The position numbers were made by a program, and so were the translations under genes. Positions 4,883-5,175 of a DNA stretch of 5,175 bases are shown piece after piece. How positions within the stretch are numbered: position 1 is the stretch's first letter; every line of letters starts with the position of its first letter. The notes beneath the pieces were generated by a model, which saw nothing but the letters and a program-made list of their open reading frames with translations, was not told where the DNA came from and did not search any database. The DNA comes from Actinomycetes bacterium (GTDB lineage: Bacteria > Actinomycetota > Acidimicrobiia > Acidimicrobiales > RAAP-2): assembly GCA_021849765.1 (NCBI GenBank), contig JAJZSM010000130.1, positions 1-5,175 on the forward strand. The letters run 5' to 3'.

Positions 4883-5175
4883 GACCCCTTGAAACCGCCC
4901 ACACGTTACCCACGGGAACCCGAGGAGTCCCCGAAAGAATTGGAAGATCACTCTATGGATACGTGTCAGTTGGATGTGTAAGGTTTTCGACGACAACCCA
5001 GATCGAGTTGTCAATGACGGGGAGTGGTTTGAAAGGTGGCGTCCCAGCTGCGGTGTAAAAGTCGACTGACGCGGGTTCCTTCTCATTGATGTTAGGCGAC
5101 CTCTGTGACGTGGTCGACGGTTGGTTGCTCCGTGGACTTTGGGGTGATGGATCGTGGTGGTTCCAGGAGGTGCTG
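4883..5175. other. Unassigned region, possible element interior
   Basis: No gene can be supported. On the minus strand one frame is open from 5174 to a TAG at 4955-4953 and ends ...VIDNSIWVVVENLTHPTDTYP. A second minus frame runs through into the transposase remnant and contains an ATG at 5086. On the plus strand, ATG 4974 gives 31 codons (MCKVFDDNPDRVVNDGEWFE...) to a TGA at 5067-5069, and ATG 5089 opens 29 codons (MLGDLCDVVDGWLL...) that run off the window. None of these has a clear ribosome binding site or a family I recognise. They overlap on both strands, so at most some can be real. Confidence 0.4.
5165..5170 (+). promoter_or_regulatory. Possible ribosome binding site at window edge
   Basis: AGGAGG is a perfect Shine-Dalgarno core, followed by TGCTG to the end of the window. 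A start codon within the next few bases outside would make this the ribosome site of a plus-strand gene. It cannot be confirmed here. Confidence 0.3.

Noticed and set aside
4883..5086. Treating the whole 120-codon minus frame from ATG 5086 as one gene
   Set aside because: Only its last ~52 codons resemble a transposase; the first part has shadow-like composition and no ribosome binding site.
1..5175. CRISPR array or other regularly spaced repeat
   Set aside because: No direct repeat of suitable length recurs at regular spacing; the longest noted non-coding repeat is 11 bases, present twice.

Overview
The window looks like chromosomal DNA from a high-GC actinobacterium. The coding regions have strongly G/C-biased third codon positions, two genes start with GTG, and two starts have a TANNNT -10 hexamer placed for leaderless transcription. 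An uncultured Acidimicrobiia-like lineage is possible, but that is only a guess. Positions 1-4461 hold four intact genes. The last ~650 bases are different: lower in GC, without an intact gene, and carrying mobile-DNA debris.

Layout: 1-124 is a leader with a GC hairpin. Next is prpE (125-2008, +), a propionyl-CoA synthetase. It converges on a GNAT acetyltransferase (2005-2697, -), and the two stop codons lie in one palindrome. A 213-bp gap follows, then a cysteine-synthase-like PLP enzyme (2911-3837, -). A 129-bp divergent control region separates this from a second GNAT acetyltransferase (3967-4461, +).

At 4525-4569 (-) there is a clean 3' fragment of a tRNA-Lys(CTT), from the anticodon loop through the encoded CCA, with no 5' half. 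This is the usual scar at the far end of an element integrated into a tRNA gene. To its right lies the last ~52 codons of an ISL3-family transposase (4724-4882, -), followed by ~290 bp in which no reading frame is clearly real. The boundary between stable chromosome and inserted DNA therefore appears to sit at about 4570, with the element or its remnant extending past the right edge.

Functionally, prpE makes propionyl-CoA, the PLP enzyme probably acts on serine- or cysteine-type amino acids, and the two GNATs acetylate unknown targets. I see no shared pathway. Gene orientation gives at least three separate transcription units. Lysine acylation by GNAT enzymes is known to control acyl-CoA synthetases, so the GNAT next to prpE is worth noting, but nothing in its sequence shows that role. 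I did not find a convincing new multi-gene system. The best leads are the tRNA-Lys scar, the paired leaderless GNAT promoters, and an octamer seen only in the two gaps flanking the PLP gene.
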